A stretch of 64,000 nucleotides of DNA from Ashinkailepas kermadecensis (GCA_034440615.1 JAOTOM010003824.1:100001-164000); one strand, 5' to 3'. Shown: positions 33,939 through 45,295, counted from the stretch's first letter. Numbers and translations are program-made. Notes: a model not told the origin generated them from the letters alone.

Positions 33939-35290
33939 TGAAAAGATTGTGCCTATCAAGATGAATCTGAACATTCTGTTTAACCAGAATTTCTAGTACT
34001 TTGCAAACTATTGAGGTCAAACTGACTGGCCTGTAGTTCCCTACACACTTCATACTTCCCTTTTTGAAAATTGGTACTACATTTGCATTTCTCCAGTCTT
34101 CAGGCACTTCAGAATATTCCATAGACCGCCTGAAAATTATACCTAGGGGAACTGCTAAAGCTTTAGCACACCTACTAAAACCCTAGCATATATATCATCT
34201 GGTCCAGAAGCTTTATTAGGTTTTATATTCTGCAACAGCTTTTCTACAGCTTCTGTAGTTATTGTAAGATACTCCAACCCATCACCTGTCATGGCATACG
34301 ATTCAGTTGTTTCTATTCTACCAGAATTATCTTTAGTACAGACTGATGAGAATTGCTTGCTTAGGGATTCCACAATATCACAATCATCAACCACTAATTC
34401 CCCATCTACCTCCAGTGGTCCTACACTACACTTCTTAGCCTTAAATTTGTAGAAACTAAAGAATCTCTTAGCATTACCTGCTGAACATTCTCGAGCTAAT
34501 TTGATTTTAGCCAGTCTTTTAGATGCCCTAACACACCTCCTAACTTTATTTCTAGCTATTTTATATGATTTGAGGTTTACCTCAGAGTTAGCATATTTTA
34601 GTTTCTTGAATGCCTGTTTCTTTGACTCCAATACATGCTTTACTTCCCCGGTCAGCCATGAAGGGTGCTTAACCCTGGTTAATCTAATTCGCCTATTGGG
34701 AATGAACCTATCCTGACCTTGAAATAGTTTATATTTTATCATTCTCCACATTTCATAAGCATCTAAGCCTTTCAATAAGTCCTCCCAATTAATTTCATTC
34801 AGGAAGATCCTGAACTCATTGTAATTCCCTTTAGCAAAATTTGGAATCAATGTCTTATTGGTTCCTACATTTCCAACATACAATGAGAAGCGTATAATGT
34901 TGTAATCACTATTACCCAAGGTCTCTCCTATGTTCACATTTTGTACAAAATTTTCCTCATTAGTAAGCACAAGATCTAATATTTCATTTTCCCTTGTAGG
35001 TTCATGTATCATTTGAAAGAAGACATTTTCCTCAAAACAATCCATGAAACTTCTTCCTGATTTGTTTAGACCTATAGTTTTGCTTCCCAATCCTGTTATG
35101 TTGAAAGTCCCCAACAAAACAGTTCTCTCCTGCGCTCTCCTACTTATTTCTTCCTGCATCAACCTGTCCATGTTTTCATTCTGGTCTGGAGGTCTATAGA
35201 ATGCCCCAATCCTAAATTTTGTTCCATTCTTCAGAATGATATCTAACCACAAGGATTATACTCCTTCATTATGTACACTATCATCTATGG
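33939..35290 (-). pseudogene. Fossil CR1/L2-type LINE: endonuclease C-terminal part, linker and start of RT
   Basis: This is a fragment of a non-LTR retrotransposon polyprotein. On the minus strand a 365-codon frame (35252 to 34155) begins inside the apurinic-type endonuclease with FRIGAFYRPP. It continues through LLGTFN (the family GDFN motif with Asp lost) and ILDLVLTNEE to a basic linker, then reaches the RT N-terminal block NIKPNKASGPDDI. After a frameshift near 34170 the RT continues as VPEDWRNANVVPIFKKG and NYRPVSLTSIVCKVLE. It stops at about 33939, before the catalytic FADD-type motif. Both ends are missing and at least one frameshift and a stop near 35255 are present. Retention of the 5' part with loss of the 3' end is opposite to the usual LINE truncation. 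Confidence 0.88.
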
Positions 35291-35720
35291 AATGACATAG
35301 GTATACTGAAGGCCAGTTTCAGGACTAGAATGTTCTTGATAGCCCTAAAGGCTGTCGAGTACTGGGAAGGACCTCTGAGAGCTAGAGCGAACGGGACTGT
35401 GATGCTCCTGAGGCTTGAGAGTTGAAACCCTGAGAGTTTAAAACAGCCACCTAAGAGCTAAGGAGAATTCCGAGAGCTGGCCATGTTGGCTAGAAATTGT
35501 GAGGCCTGTCTCAGAGCTGCAGAATTCCCCTGGAAGTCAGATAGATTTGTCGATGACTGGGAATGGACCATGGAAGCTTGAGAGAGCTCCTGACGGACGA
35601 ATAGGGCCCCTGAGAGCCAGAGAGGACTGAACTGGCATAACCCTGAGCTTTAGGGTGGGTACCTGAGGGAACGGGGCTCCCTAAGAGCTGCGACAGTCCT
35701 TGAGAACTGGCGGTGGGCGC
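35291..35720. repeat. Degenerate repeat field, right part
   Basis: CTGAGAGC.AGAG-type words recur irregularly (for example near 35368, 35428, 35448 and 35608), in the same style as the sequence left of the LINE. Confidence 0.5.
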
Positions 35721-36415
35721 GAGGAATACTGAGGGTCAGTCTCAGATATAAGATGTCCTTGAGAGCCATACATTCCACCCAGCAACAAGCTTATGCTTAG
35801 CTGGATGGAGTTGTGGGAGGAGCCTAAGTAAAAAAAAATGCATTTCAAATCAGGAGTGCTCACTACCATCTCGTCACAACCAGCTACTAACATTATAGTT
35901 TAGGCCTTAACTTCTTTTTGGGATGGATCTTGGGCCAGTCATATGCCTCCTTTGGGTATGACTACTTACAGCATTCTTTATTGCTAGTTTTATTGCTCTA
36001 ACACTGGGTGCTTTTATGCTCGTTTATTTGTTTTCCATCTCTTAGCTGGGAGCGTGCCGCGACTTTACTGTTTATTTTATGGTGTTAACGTAAGGTGCTT
36101 GCAGTCGTTGGGTAAGGGGAGGGGGCACTCCTGGTCACCTGATCTTGGGTGGCGGACCGAAAAAAAAATACATGCTGCCGAGGATTGGGAAGGTCCTCTA
36201 AAAGCCAGAGAGGGTCATGAGTGTGAAGACAGCCAGAGTGTCAGAGAGGTCTGCCTGTAGATGGGGAAATCCTTCATAAGAAGGAACAAAATAGGCGAGG
36301 TACGTGTCTGAGCACTTTCGCTATGAAGCACATTCATCCTGAATAGGTGCCGTGACCTGCTGCGACACTAAAAGTGCCGTCACCTGCTGTTTCTTGAGGA
36401 CAAAATAACACCGTT
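35721..36415. other. No gene recognised
   Basis: Single-copy sequence. Short frames only. Confidence 0.5.
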
Positions 36416-36640
36416 ACTAGGGGACTTCCCGAACGCCGTTGGCGGTCGCCTCACCGGCGGCGGATGTCTCAGTGGCCGCGGCCGCCACAGCAGCGAAGGC
36501 CACTTCAGCGGCGCTGGTGGTTCCAGCAGCCACAGCCGTCCCAGCGGTAACGGCCGTCCTAGCAGCCACGGCCGTCCCAGTGGCATGATCACAGCTGCCA
36601 CAGCAGCTACGGTTGCTCCAGCGATGGCGGAAAAGATAGC
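36416..36640. repeat. Low-complexity GCC/GCT-rich stretch
   Basis: Loose repeats of CCAGCAGCCACAGCCGTCCC and CAGCGGTAACGGCCGTCCTA. The minus-strand frame (36417-36713) becomes an Ala/Thr/Val-rich peptide and another becomes Pro/Leu/Arg-rich. No domain is recognised. Confidence 0.55.
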
Positions 36641-37177
36641 TCAGCGATAGCTGTGATGACTTCGGTGCCAGTTGCTTCACTTTGGCCGGTGTGACGCCGG
36701 TTAGGGAAGACACACCAATTTGCTGGATGTCGTGTGTTGATCAGGTCTGTTCCTGGTCCTTTCCCTGTCCATAAATCTTGCATTTATTTTTATCCACTGG
36801 TGTTCACGCCTCATATTGAGAAATTATTAAGTTGCTGAAAAGTCGCACCAATGTGGACCGCACTCTTATCATGAAAACCCTCCGTATTAAACTATTTCTG
36901 AACGTAGGCGATAAAAGAAAAACGGTCTGCAACAGTATCCATGGATATAAGCAATCGTGTTTTACCCACGTTAATAATATTTATGCCTTTATTAGATGTA
37001 TGCTTTTGTCACTTTATTTTCCCTATTAAGTTTTTTGGGGCTCTTGTCGGCAATTAAGCGGGTTGTTTATCTGGTCATTGCCGGACTGTTGGGACTTTGA
37101 TTGCAGGTCTCTCATTAGCACACCAGCGCGGTGTGCCTGATTTTCCCACGTAATTAACTGTGTATGCCTGCTGTAAG

Positions 37178-37179
<2 letters not shown>
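36641..37179. other. No gene recognised
   Basis: AT-rich single-copy sequence. Confidence 0.5.
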
Positions 37180-37208
<29 letters not shown>

Positions 37209-37210
37209 AT

Positions 37211-37290
<80 letters not shown>
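37180..37290. repeat. (AT)n microsatellite
   Basis: AT dinucleotides for about 110 bp, interrupted once by GTTATAG near 37205-37211. Confidence 0.97.
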
Positions 37291-37292
<2 letters not shown>

Positions 37293-38003
37293 GAGCCCTT
37301 TAAACACAAAGTGCCCGAAATCCGATGAGTTTCGCAAATGTGGGGGACCCTAAGCGGGCAAAGAGCCAACTTCAAACCAAAATTATCTGGGGAGAGGAGG
37401 AAATTTCCTCTGGTCAAAATGTATTTTAAATTCCTGCCTTGAGCGCTGCATTCCAAGAGTATCTCTGTGTATCCATTATTATATTTATATCGTGTCCTCC
37501 CATGTAGGTAGCGCTTTCGTCGACATATTTAGACAGGGTGAATGCGACCAAAATCGTGCACATGCAATGAACATGTGGGAGTTTCAACTCCCTGGTCCCC
37601 GAAACTATTTCACGCAGAGGAATACAGCCGTTACAAACGTCCTTGGAGACTGCCAGATTCTTCTCCTTCCCCCCCCTCCCCACAATATTTATCAACAGAA
37701 CCGCGATCATTCGGCGTCCAGCCCACCCGAAGATTTGTTCCCAGACAAGCGCAAAGCCTGTCGACGCATGCACCAGATAAGCGGGCGAAAATCGCAGGAA
37801 TGTCGGGTTTTCGTTGTGCGAGATGCCGATCTGGCTGGCGGGTAATGAGTGAGTGGCAAACTGCGAGCGCTGATTGTCCCCGCGGACAAATCGCTCGGCA
37901 AAACGGCTGACAAGCGTGCGCACCGGAACAGGGCAGAGCGGCAGCGGCCGCAGCATGTGTGGCCGAAGATCGACAGGCAGATGGGACCGGCTGTTGGTGT
38001 GGC
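37291..38003. other. No gene recognised
   Basis: Single-copy sequence. Long frames entering from the right (up to 433 codons on the minus strand) are array read-through. Confidence 0.5.
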
Positions 38004-38945
38004 TCACACGAGGCCACTCTGACCGCTGCCGGGTCACAAGAGGCCGCTCTGACCGCTGCCGGCCGGTGTGACTCACAAGAGGCCGCTCTGACCTCTGCCG
38101 GCCGGTGTTACCCACAAGAGGCCGCTCTGACCGCTGCCGGGTCACAAGAGGCCGCTCTGACCGCTGCCGGCCGGTGTAGCTCACAAGAGGCCGCTCTGAC
38201 CGCTGCCGGCCGGTGTGAATCACAAGAGGCCGCTCTGACCGCTGCCGGCCGGTGTAGCTCACAAGAGGCCGCTCTGACCGCTGCCGGCCGGTGTAGCTCA
38301 CAAGAGGCCGCTCTGACCGCTGCCGGCCGGTGTGACCCACAAGAGGCCGCTCTGACCGCTGCCGGGTCACAAGAGGCCGCTCTGACCGCTGCCGGGTCAC
38401 AAGAGGCCACTCTGACCTCTGCCGGCCGGTGTGACCCACAAGAGGCCGCTCTGACCGCTGCCGGCCGGTGTAGCTCACAAGAGGCCGCTCTGACCGCTGC
38501 CGGGTCACAAGAGGCCGCTCTGACCTCTGCCGGGTCACAAGAGGCCACTCTGACCTCTGCCGGCCGGTGTGACCCACAAGAGGCCGCTCTGACCGCTGCC
38601 GGGTCACAAGAGGCCACTCTGACCTCTGCCGGCCGGTGTGACCCACAAGAGGCCGCTCTGACCTCTGCCGGCCGGTGTCCCACAAGAGGCCACTCTGACC
38701 TCTGCCGGCCGGTGTGACCCTCCACAAGAGGCCGCTCTGACCGCTGCCGGCCGGTGTAGCTCACAAGAGGTCGCTCTGACCGCTGCCGGCCGGTGTGACC
38801 CACAAGAGGCCGCTCTGACCGCTGCCGGGTCACAAGAGGCCGCTCTGACCGCTGCCGGCCGGTGTGACCCACAAGAGGCCGCTCTGACCTCTGCCGGCCG
38901 GTGTGACCCACAAGAGGCCGCTCTGACCTCTGCCGGCCGGTATGC
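38004..38945 (+). repeat. Minisatellite with two unit lengths, 39 and 30 bp, ~26 copies
   Basis: Every unit has CACAAGAGGCCGCTCTGACC plus GCTGCCGG. Long units add CCGGTGTGACC or CCGGTGTAGCT; short units end GGGT. Long and short units are mixed through the array, and GACCGCT/GACCTCT variants recur. Both lengths are multiples of three, so frames of 139-433 codons survive on both strands. These are not genes. Confidence 0.97.
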
Positions 38946-39164
38946 CACGATCGGACAGCTGCACTGACCTTTTGAAAAGGAACGTCCAGCCCTTCTGGCC
39001 TGAAGAGATGCTTGAAGTGACAATTATGGCAAGCGCAAGATCCACGGATGTTTAGGAGTTGAGGCCAATATGAAGGGAAGGGGAAAAAGCGAAATGTAAT
39101 TGCCGTCCCAGAACATTACATAGAATAGCATTACCTTCCCGAAACAAATTACATAGAACATAAC
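38946..39164. other. Short unassigned interval
   Basis: Contains the imperfect pair CAGAACATTACATAGAATAG and CGAAACAAATTACATAGAAC near 39110 and 39140, a partial ~33-bp duplication. Confidence 0.5.
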
Positions 39165-39235
39165 CCTCGGCGCATGGTGTCCACTTCCGGGTCCCAAATA
39201 CAACACCAACGCTCTAACCAGCACGACCTGGGGAA
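39165..39235 (-). mobile_element. Decayed tRNA-like (SINE head) fragment, minus strand
   Basis: On the minus strand GTGCTGGTTAGAGCGTTGG (39211-39230 region) is a good Pol III A-box/D-arm match. About 35 bp downstream CCCGGAAGTGGACACC sits where a B box (GGTTCGANTCC) should be, but it is badly mutated. It is read as a dead tRNA-derived SINE head or tRNA relic. Confidence 0.4.
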
Positions 39236-40830
39236 GTAATTGAAGGGAAAAGATAGGAACAGATGCGAAGCTCGTTGTTGACTAGGCCAGGAAACATGGT
39301 TATGTTTTGGGCACATATGTACTTTGCCAAGCCCGAGCGCGATTTTTGGGGCTTTGCGGGGGCCCGGCGTGGTATTTTTTAGCGTTTGCGCGTTTTTTTT
39401 GCTGGCCTCCGTACGAGGTTTTTGGGGCCATACACGGTTTTGGAGGAACCATACGCGATCTTGGGGGCCTTTGGAGCCATTTTGGGTGATCGGACGGGAT
39501 TTGCTCAGGCCCAGCGTAATTTGTTCTGGGTCCCGGAGCATTTGTTCAAACGCCGGTGCTATTCTTTGGGGGCCACCACCTCTTAGGAGAGGGGAAAATT
39601 TTCCATCCCCCTTCGGTACGCCTCTACCTGTTCCAATTGCCTCGTGTTCAGTCCAGCGTCAGTGTCTTGTTGAACAGTTGGTACTCTCTACCACATATAC
39701 TCACACATTTCGGGCAGTGTCCTGAAATGAAGATTATCAATCCTAGTTCAAATTTGCAATTATAGCTACAAATCATATACCGCTACAACCTCATACTACC
39801 AACTTGAATAAAAAACATCATCTAACCTATCTTATACTAACAACTTGTTCGCTATTAAACCTACCCATAATCATTGGACAGATCATGAGGCTACGGATAC
39901 TTAAATGATCTAAAAGTGTTTCTACTTTAATTGTTTCACAATTAGCCACACAAAATATCCTATGGGCCAAGTTATTCGTGTATGCCCTCATGAATTACCA
40001 TGACAATTTTCGTTCCTATCCAGGCATAACGAAGCTTCGATTTAGTCAATTATTACTGATTGAGACGTCATCGGAGGACCTTTCCAGCTTTGCTTTCTTA
40101 TATTTCAAGATGCGCCCAGGAACGCTTGTAATCTTAGTAACTTTAGAGTTCTGGATATTCATATAGCTTTTGCTACTAACTGTAAATTTGAAGTCCTGAA
40201 GCACCATCAGCGTGAATCTGGCAATGGTTCAGTAATGTTGTTGAATAGTATACACTTCAGATTAGCGTAGGATAACTTTTCAATGTATTAGTTTTAATAT
40301 TAAAATTAGAACATAATTTCATAGCAACGATGCTCGACGCTTCAGTATTAACCTTCAAGGGCACAAAGCGAGCCACAGATACCGATATCACAGATATCGA
40401 TATCACGGGTACCCCGTTCCGACTGGATGACTTGTTCACTTTTTGTCCTTAGCGAAGGTATAATACCGAAATGATGGGCATTGAGTTAATGAAATTATGT
40501 TCTGATTATAGTATTATACCTAATACAGTCAAATGTCACCTACGCTAATTAGTGTTCAGCAATAAAAAAGCTCACTTCTCCGAGTACATATCGAAATGGG
40601 CGAGATTCTCGTGGCTCCTTCCAGGGGAACTGAGCCGCACCCTGCTCGTGCAAGGGGGCATGGGGGTCTCAGAGTCCGAGAGCCCCATGGATTCCGTCAC
40701 CAGTGGGCTCTGCGCAGTTCAGCCGAACGCAGACGCGCTGCGTTCCGGCCCGGCGGTCGGTCTGAGCATGCCGGCGTTCACGGCTACATGCTGTAGTTGG
40801 CACGGCTCCAGTGCTGGAGACACGAGTGCC
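39236..40830. other. No gene recognised
   Basis: 39300-39600 has loose GGGGCC/GTTTTTGGGGCC repetition suggesting a very old tandem array. 39.7-40.55 kb is AT-rich with no motif-bearing frame; a GATATC-rich cluster (ACCGATATCACAGATATCGA) sits at 40381. Confidence 0.45.
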
Positions 40831-40856
40831 AGTGCCAGTGCCAGTGCCAGTGCCAA
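40831..40856 (+). repeat. 6-bp repeat (CCAGTG)n
   Basis: Four to five copies of GTGCCA just upstream of the large 31-bp array. Confidence 0.9.
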
Positions 40857-40960
40857 AGCAATCGCCGTCACGGCGCTCCGGAGCGTCGCTCCCGGCCGAG
40901 GATGTTACAGAGGCGGCCGCACCGCTGCCCTGGGAGCTGGCCGCAAACCGTGCCCGGTCA

Positions 40961-42412
40961 GCCGGGAGAGGCAGCGTCCGGCGTCGGCAGAGCCGGGAGA
41001 GGCATCGTCCGGCGTCGGCAGAGCCGGGAGAGGCAGCGTCCGGCGTCGGCAGAGCCGGGAGAGGCAGCGTCCGGCGTCGGCAGAGCCGGGAGCGCCGGGT
41101 CCGGCGTCGGCAGAGCCGGGAGAGGCAGCGTCCGGCGTCGGCAGAGCCGGGAGAGGCAGCGTCCGGCGTCGGCAGAGCCGGGAGAGGCAGCGTCCGGCGT
41201 CGGCAGAGCCGGGAGAGGCAGCGTCCGGCGTCGGCAGAGCCGGGAGAGGCATCGTCCGGCGTCGGCAGAGCCGGGAGAGGCAGCGTCCGTCATCGGCAGA
41301 GCCGGGAGAGGCAGCGTCCGGCGTCGGCAGAGCCGGGAGAGGCATCGTCCGGCGTCCGGGAGGAGGCAGCGTCCGGCGTCGGCAGAGCCGGGAGAGGCAG
41401 CGTCCGGCGTCGGCAGAGCCGGGAGAGGCAGCGTCCGGCGTCGGCAGAGCCGGGAGAGGCAGCGTCCGGCGTCGGCAGAGCCGGGAGAGGCATCGTCCGG
41501 CGTCGGCAGAGCCGGGAGAGGCAGCGTCCGTCGTCGGCAGAGCCGGGAGAGGCAGCGTCCGGCGTCGGCAGAGCCGGGAGAGGCATCGTCCGGCGTCGGC
41601 AGAGCCGGGAGAGGCAGCGTCCGGCGTCGGCAGAGCCGGGAGAGGCATCGTCCGGCGTCAGCAGAGCCGGGAGAGGCAGCGTCCGGCGTCGGCAGAGCCG
41701 GGAGAGGCAGCGTCCGGCGTCGGCAGAGCCGGGAGAGGCAGCGTCCGGCGTCGGCAGAGCCGGGAGACGCAGCGTCCGGCGTCGGCAGAGCCGGGAGAGG
41801 CAGCGTCCGTCGTCGGCAGAGCCGGGAGAGGCAGCGTCCGGCGTCGGCAGAGCCGGGAGAGGCAGCGTCCGGCGTCGGCAGAGCCGGGAGAGGCAGCGTC
41901 CGGCGTCGGCAGAGCCGGGAGAGGCATCGTCCGGCGTCGGCAGAGCCGGGAGAGGCAGCGTCCGGCGTCGGCAGAGCCGGGAGAGGCAGCGTCCGGCGTC
42001 GGCAGAGCCGGGAGAGGCAGCGTCCGGCGTCGGCAGAGCCGGGAGAGGCAGCGTCCGGCGTCGGCAGAGCCGGGAGCGCCGGGTCCGGCGTCGGCAGAGC
42101 CGGGAGAGGCAGCGTCCGGCGTCGGCAGAGCCGGGAGAGGCAGCGTCCGTCGTCGGCAGAGCCGGGAGGCAGCGTCCGTCGTCGGCAGAGCCGGGAGAGG
42201 CAGCGTCCGGCGTCGGCAGAGCCGGGAGAGGCAGCGTCCGGCGTCGGCAGAGCCGGGAGGGGTCCGGCGTCGGCTGAGCCGGGACAGGCAGTCCGGCGTC
42301 GGCAGAGCGGCAACAGAGCGTCGGCAGAGCGGAGCGCCGTCCGGCGTCGGCAGAGCCGGGAGAGGCAGCGTCCGGCGTCGGCAGAGCCGGGAGCGCCGGG
42401 TCCGGCGTCGGC
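40961..42412 (+). repeat. GC-rich 31-bp minisatellite, ~46 copies
   Basis: GAGCCGGGAGAGGCAGCGTC plus CGGCGTCGGCA repeats with few variants (GGCATCGTCC, GTCCGTCGTCGG, GGAGCGCCGGGTCC). Length irregularities cluster at the right end (42260-42350). The unit has no stop in any phase, so frames of 333-624 codons exist in most phases on both strands; the sum of three 31-bp units is 31 codons. None is a gene. Confidence 0.97.
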
Positions 42413-42562
42413 TGACAACAGACTGACAGACAACAGACAGAACGGCTGACAACAGACTGACAGACAACAGACAGAACGGCTGACAGCAGACTGACAGACA
42501 ACAGACAGAACGGCTGACAACAGACTGACAGACAACAGACAGAACGGCTGACAGCAGACCGC
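42411..42562 (+). repeat. 34-bp minisatellite, ~4.4 copies
   Basis: GCTGACAACAGACTGACAGA plus CAACAGACAGAACG starts at 42411, 42445, 42479, 42513 and 42547. It begins inside the last unit of the preceding array, so the two arrays share a boundary. Confidence 0.95.
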
Positions 42563-42669
42563 ATCCGACTGACAACAGCGTGCGCCACATTTCGCCGCGT
42601 CTCAACAGAGCACGATTGTGCGTACTTCCTGACAGGCGGGCGGCGCGGCCACATACCAAGACACGTGTC

Positions 42670-42795
42670 TCGGTATGTGGCCTGTAGCCTGTGTCATGTG
42701 GCCTGTAGCCTGTGTCATGTGGCCTGTGGCCTGTGGCCTGTGGCCTGTGGCCTGTGGCCTGTGGCCTGCGGCCGGCGGCCTGTTGCCTGTGGCCG
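42670..42795 (+). repeat. TGTGGCC heptamer and 19-bp repeats
   Basis: TGTGGCCTGTAGCCTGTGTC units give way to (TGTGGCC)n and then TGCGGCCGGCGGCC variants. Confidence 0.93.
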
Positions 42796-43299
42796 GCAGC
42801 CAGCTGGACGACAGGCTGCCCGTGCCTCCGCCGCCCCGCCGCCGCCGCCGGTGCGGTGCGTGCCCACGCACGTGCGCCGCTTCCGGTGCGTGCGTGGCGG
42901 CGGCGGACGGACGCCTCGAGTTACGCACACCAGAGATTGGCCGCCGCTGCGCTTCCGGTCGGATGGTCCGTACAATTTGGAGGGTCCGAGGATCGGGTCA
43001 CCAGGGCACGCGCCGGCGTCCGGCCGGCGCCCAGAACAAAGCAGTCCTGGCGTCCAGTCGACACGCCGGCCACAGCAAAGTATGCTTCAAGTCGAGCTAA
43101 CTCTTCGGCCTCGCCTCCCTAGAACGCTTCATAGAAGAAGATGAGGGGGAACATTTATCAAGTGATGGCTTTACCACTGGTTGAAGGAATACGGTGGCAA
43201 ATTCCCACCCACTATTTGTGAAATATAACATTTTGTCCCAAGGGGTTTCGCAGAAAGCATATACTTAATCGAGCATAGCAATTTTTGCTCTCGAGGCTG
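42796..43299. other. No gene recognised
   Basis: CpG-rich then balanced sequence. Overlapping frames only. Confidence 0.5.
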
Positions 43300-43490
43300 C
43301 GGCCCGGCGTGACCTGAGCCCAGTAATCTTCCTCCGGTCCGGTGTGCCTTAGCCCAGTCATCTGACTGCGGCCCGGTGTGACCTGAGCCCAGTCATCTGA
43401 CTGCAGCCCGGTGTGACCTGAGCCCATCATCTGCTGTCGGTGTGCCTGGCCCAGTAATCTTCCTCGGTCGTGTTAGCCCGTCATCTGCTG
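43300..43490 (+). repeat. ~35-bp minisatellite, 5-6 copies
   Basis: GGTGTGACCTGAGCCCAGTC plus ATCTGACTGCGGCCC recurs at about 35-bp spacing (AGCCCA at 43317, 43351, 43386 and 43421), with the last copies shortened. Confidence 0.92.
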
Positions 43491-44043
43491 GCTTGCCTGA
43501 ACCAAATAATGACGGATCGATTCCTGCACAGATCGCCAGGATGCTGGCTGTCCGTTTACAACAGCATATGTCATCAATTTGACTTACCAAGGCCAACGCT
43601 CATGTACATACCAGTGGAGGAAGCTTGGGTTGCGTACAAGGGTGGACCATGCCGCAAAATGCTTACTTTTGATAATGCGTGAGGCTTTTATCAAGCCTTG
43701 GCCAATTAGATGACAATTTTGCCGCCCAGAACACTTTCATCCATTAGTTAGTTCACTTGCCTTTGAAACCAAAAACTTAGTCCTGCCATTTTGAGTCACT
43801 GATGAACTGTGTGTGTGCGAGTCTGTGTATGTATGTTTGTATGTATATATGTATATATGCTGGCTATGCATGTATATGCCCCAGTGAAGCCGGTTAATTT
43901 ACTACATTCAGAGTAGCGGCAATAATTGGCAGCACGGGCGTTGGCTTCTGTAAATTATTTGGGACAATGCATGAGGAATGATGAAGGCACAATGCATGAG
44001 GGCAATGAGCGGACTCAAATGTATTGGGGGAACACTCCATAGG
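43491..44043. other. No gene recognised
   Basis: Single-copy sequence with a short GTATGTAT/GTATATAT microsatellite at about 43826-43862. Confidence 0.5.
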
Positions 44044-44047
44044 GCCA

Positions 44048-44337
44048 CTGGCGGATCCAGGGGGGGGGCCATTCCGGCAATGCCCCCCCCAAGCGCTTCA
44101 AAGGGGGGCCATAGTGTCTTTTGCCCCCCCCCCCAAACCAATAAAAGTAAACTAAATTAAAATGCAGCAACCTTTGCTGAGGTTAAAAAATAGCTTTCCG
44201 GGTGAAATAATCTCCAATTTTAAAGGTATTTTGTTATGATTGTTTGGAAGCCCAATATGGTAGCATAGTAGATTCTGACACATCGAGGGTTCTACGCTGC
44301 TGAAGTTCTGCTTACAGCAAGAGATGACGAAATCAGC
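44048..44337 (+). mobile_element. Dispersed repeat, copy 1 (GGCGGATCCAGGG start)
   Basis: About 290 bp, starting GGCGGATCCAGGGGGGGGGC and running through CATAGTGTCTTTTG, AATCTCCAATTTTAAAGGTA and TCTGCTTACAGCAAGAG. It matches 44531-44821 throughout. The GGCGGATCCAGGGGG edge is of a type often seen at ends of invertebrate DNA transposons. No open frame or terminal inverted repeat is evident. Confidence 0.75.
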
Positions 44338-44530
44338 AGTTTCACTATTCCTTCGTCAGATAGGTTCATGAACTTTGTTTAGCCAGCAACGGGCAAGCGG
44401 AACCAGTGAGCCAGATTTCGAAAGCGGAATTTGAACAGGATGTTTTGTGCGAGTGACCAGTTGAGCCCAGTTGAGCAGCATGTTTCGTATGTTGGTGTTG
44501 GGGTTGCTAAGATGAAGAGACGGGCTACAT

Positions 44531-44822
44531 TCGCTAGCGGATCCAGGGAGGGGCCATTCCGGCCATGGCCCCCTGAAGCGCTTGAAAGGGCGGGGGGGTG
44601 CCATAGTGTCTTTTGGCCCCCCAAAACCAACAGAAGTAAACTGAATGAAAATGCAGTAACCTTTGCCGAGGTTAAAGAATATCGTCCGGATGAAAGAATC
44701 TCCAATTTTAAAGGTATTTTTTATAATTGTTTGCAAGCCAATATGGTAGCATAGTACATTCTGACACACATCGAGGGTTCTATGCTGCTCAAGTTCTGCT
44801 TACAGCAAGAGTTGACAAAATC
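44531..44822 (+). mobile_element. Dispersed repeat, copy 2
   Basis: The second copy of the 44048-44337 sequence, with scattered substitutions and different lengths of the G and C runs. About 193 bp of unrelated sequence separates the copies. Homology ends at AAGAGTTGACAAAATC. The copies are in direct orientation, so they arose either by two insertions or by a duplication with later filling. Confidence 0.75.
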
Positions 44823-45059
44823 GGATCTGCCGGTGTGTACACGTGCACGAACCTTGACGTGGTACAAGACGTTGAACGTGAACGTGAACGTTTTGGTAAA
44901 CAAGAACAAAAATCCCGTAACTTAGAAGCGGTGGAGGTAGGCTGGGGCCCTTACACAGGAAATTATGTTGTCATTAATTATTATTGTAAAAAAATGGGTC
45001 CATTTGACAAATAGTGGTAGAAATCCGATGCTTTTAACCAAAAATAGTGGGAGAATGGG

Positions 45060-45295
45060 CACCCTCCAAATCCCTTCGACCCCTCTTCTGATGTAATTCC
45101 TAAGTACGCCACTGGGGGAGGGGGGGGGGGGGGCTGACGCCGAAAACCGAAAGTTGCCCCCCCCCCAAACCGGAGGCCTAGATCCTCCAGTGCATAGGGC
45201 CCCATGCTAAAAGCTGAAATTATTGGGGGGGACAAAGCTGACATTGAGGGGGCATCCCCCCCCCAATAAAAAAATACACAACACCCCTGGTTGGC
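45060..45295 (-). mobile_element. Probable repeat insertion with poly-G/C runs
   Basis: On the minus strand the block ends CCCCCAGTGGCGTACTTAGG (near 45100), a CAGTGGCGTA-type edge like that at 32379. Internally there are G/C runs near 45119-45134, 45157-45166 and 45256-45263. It directly abuts the protein-like fragment at 45292-45460, as if inserted into it. Confidence 0.45.

Noticed and set aside
40552..42449. Overlapping frames of up to 624 codons on both strands
   Set aside because: The 31-bp unit has no stops in most phases; simultaneous openness on both strands argues against coding.
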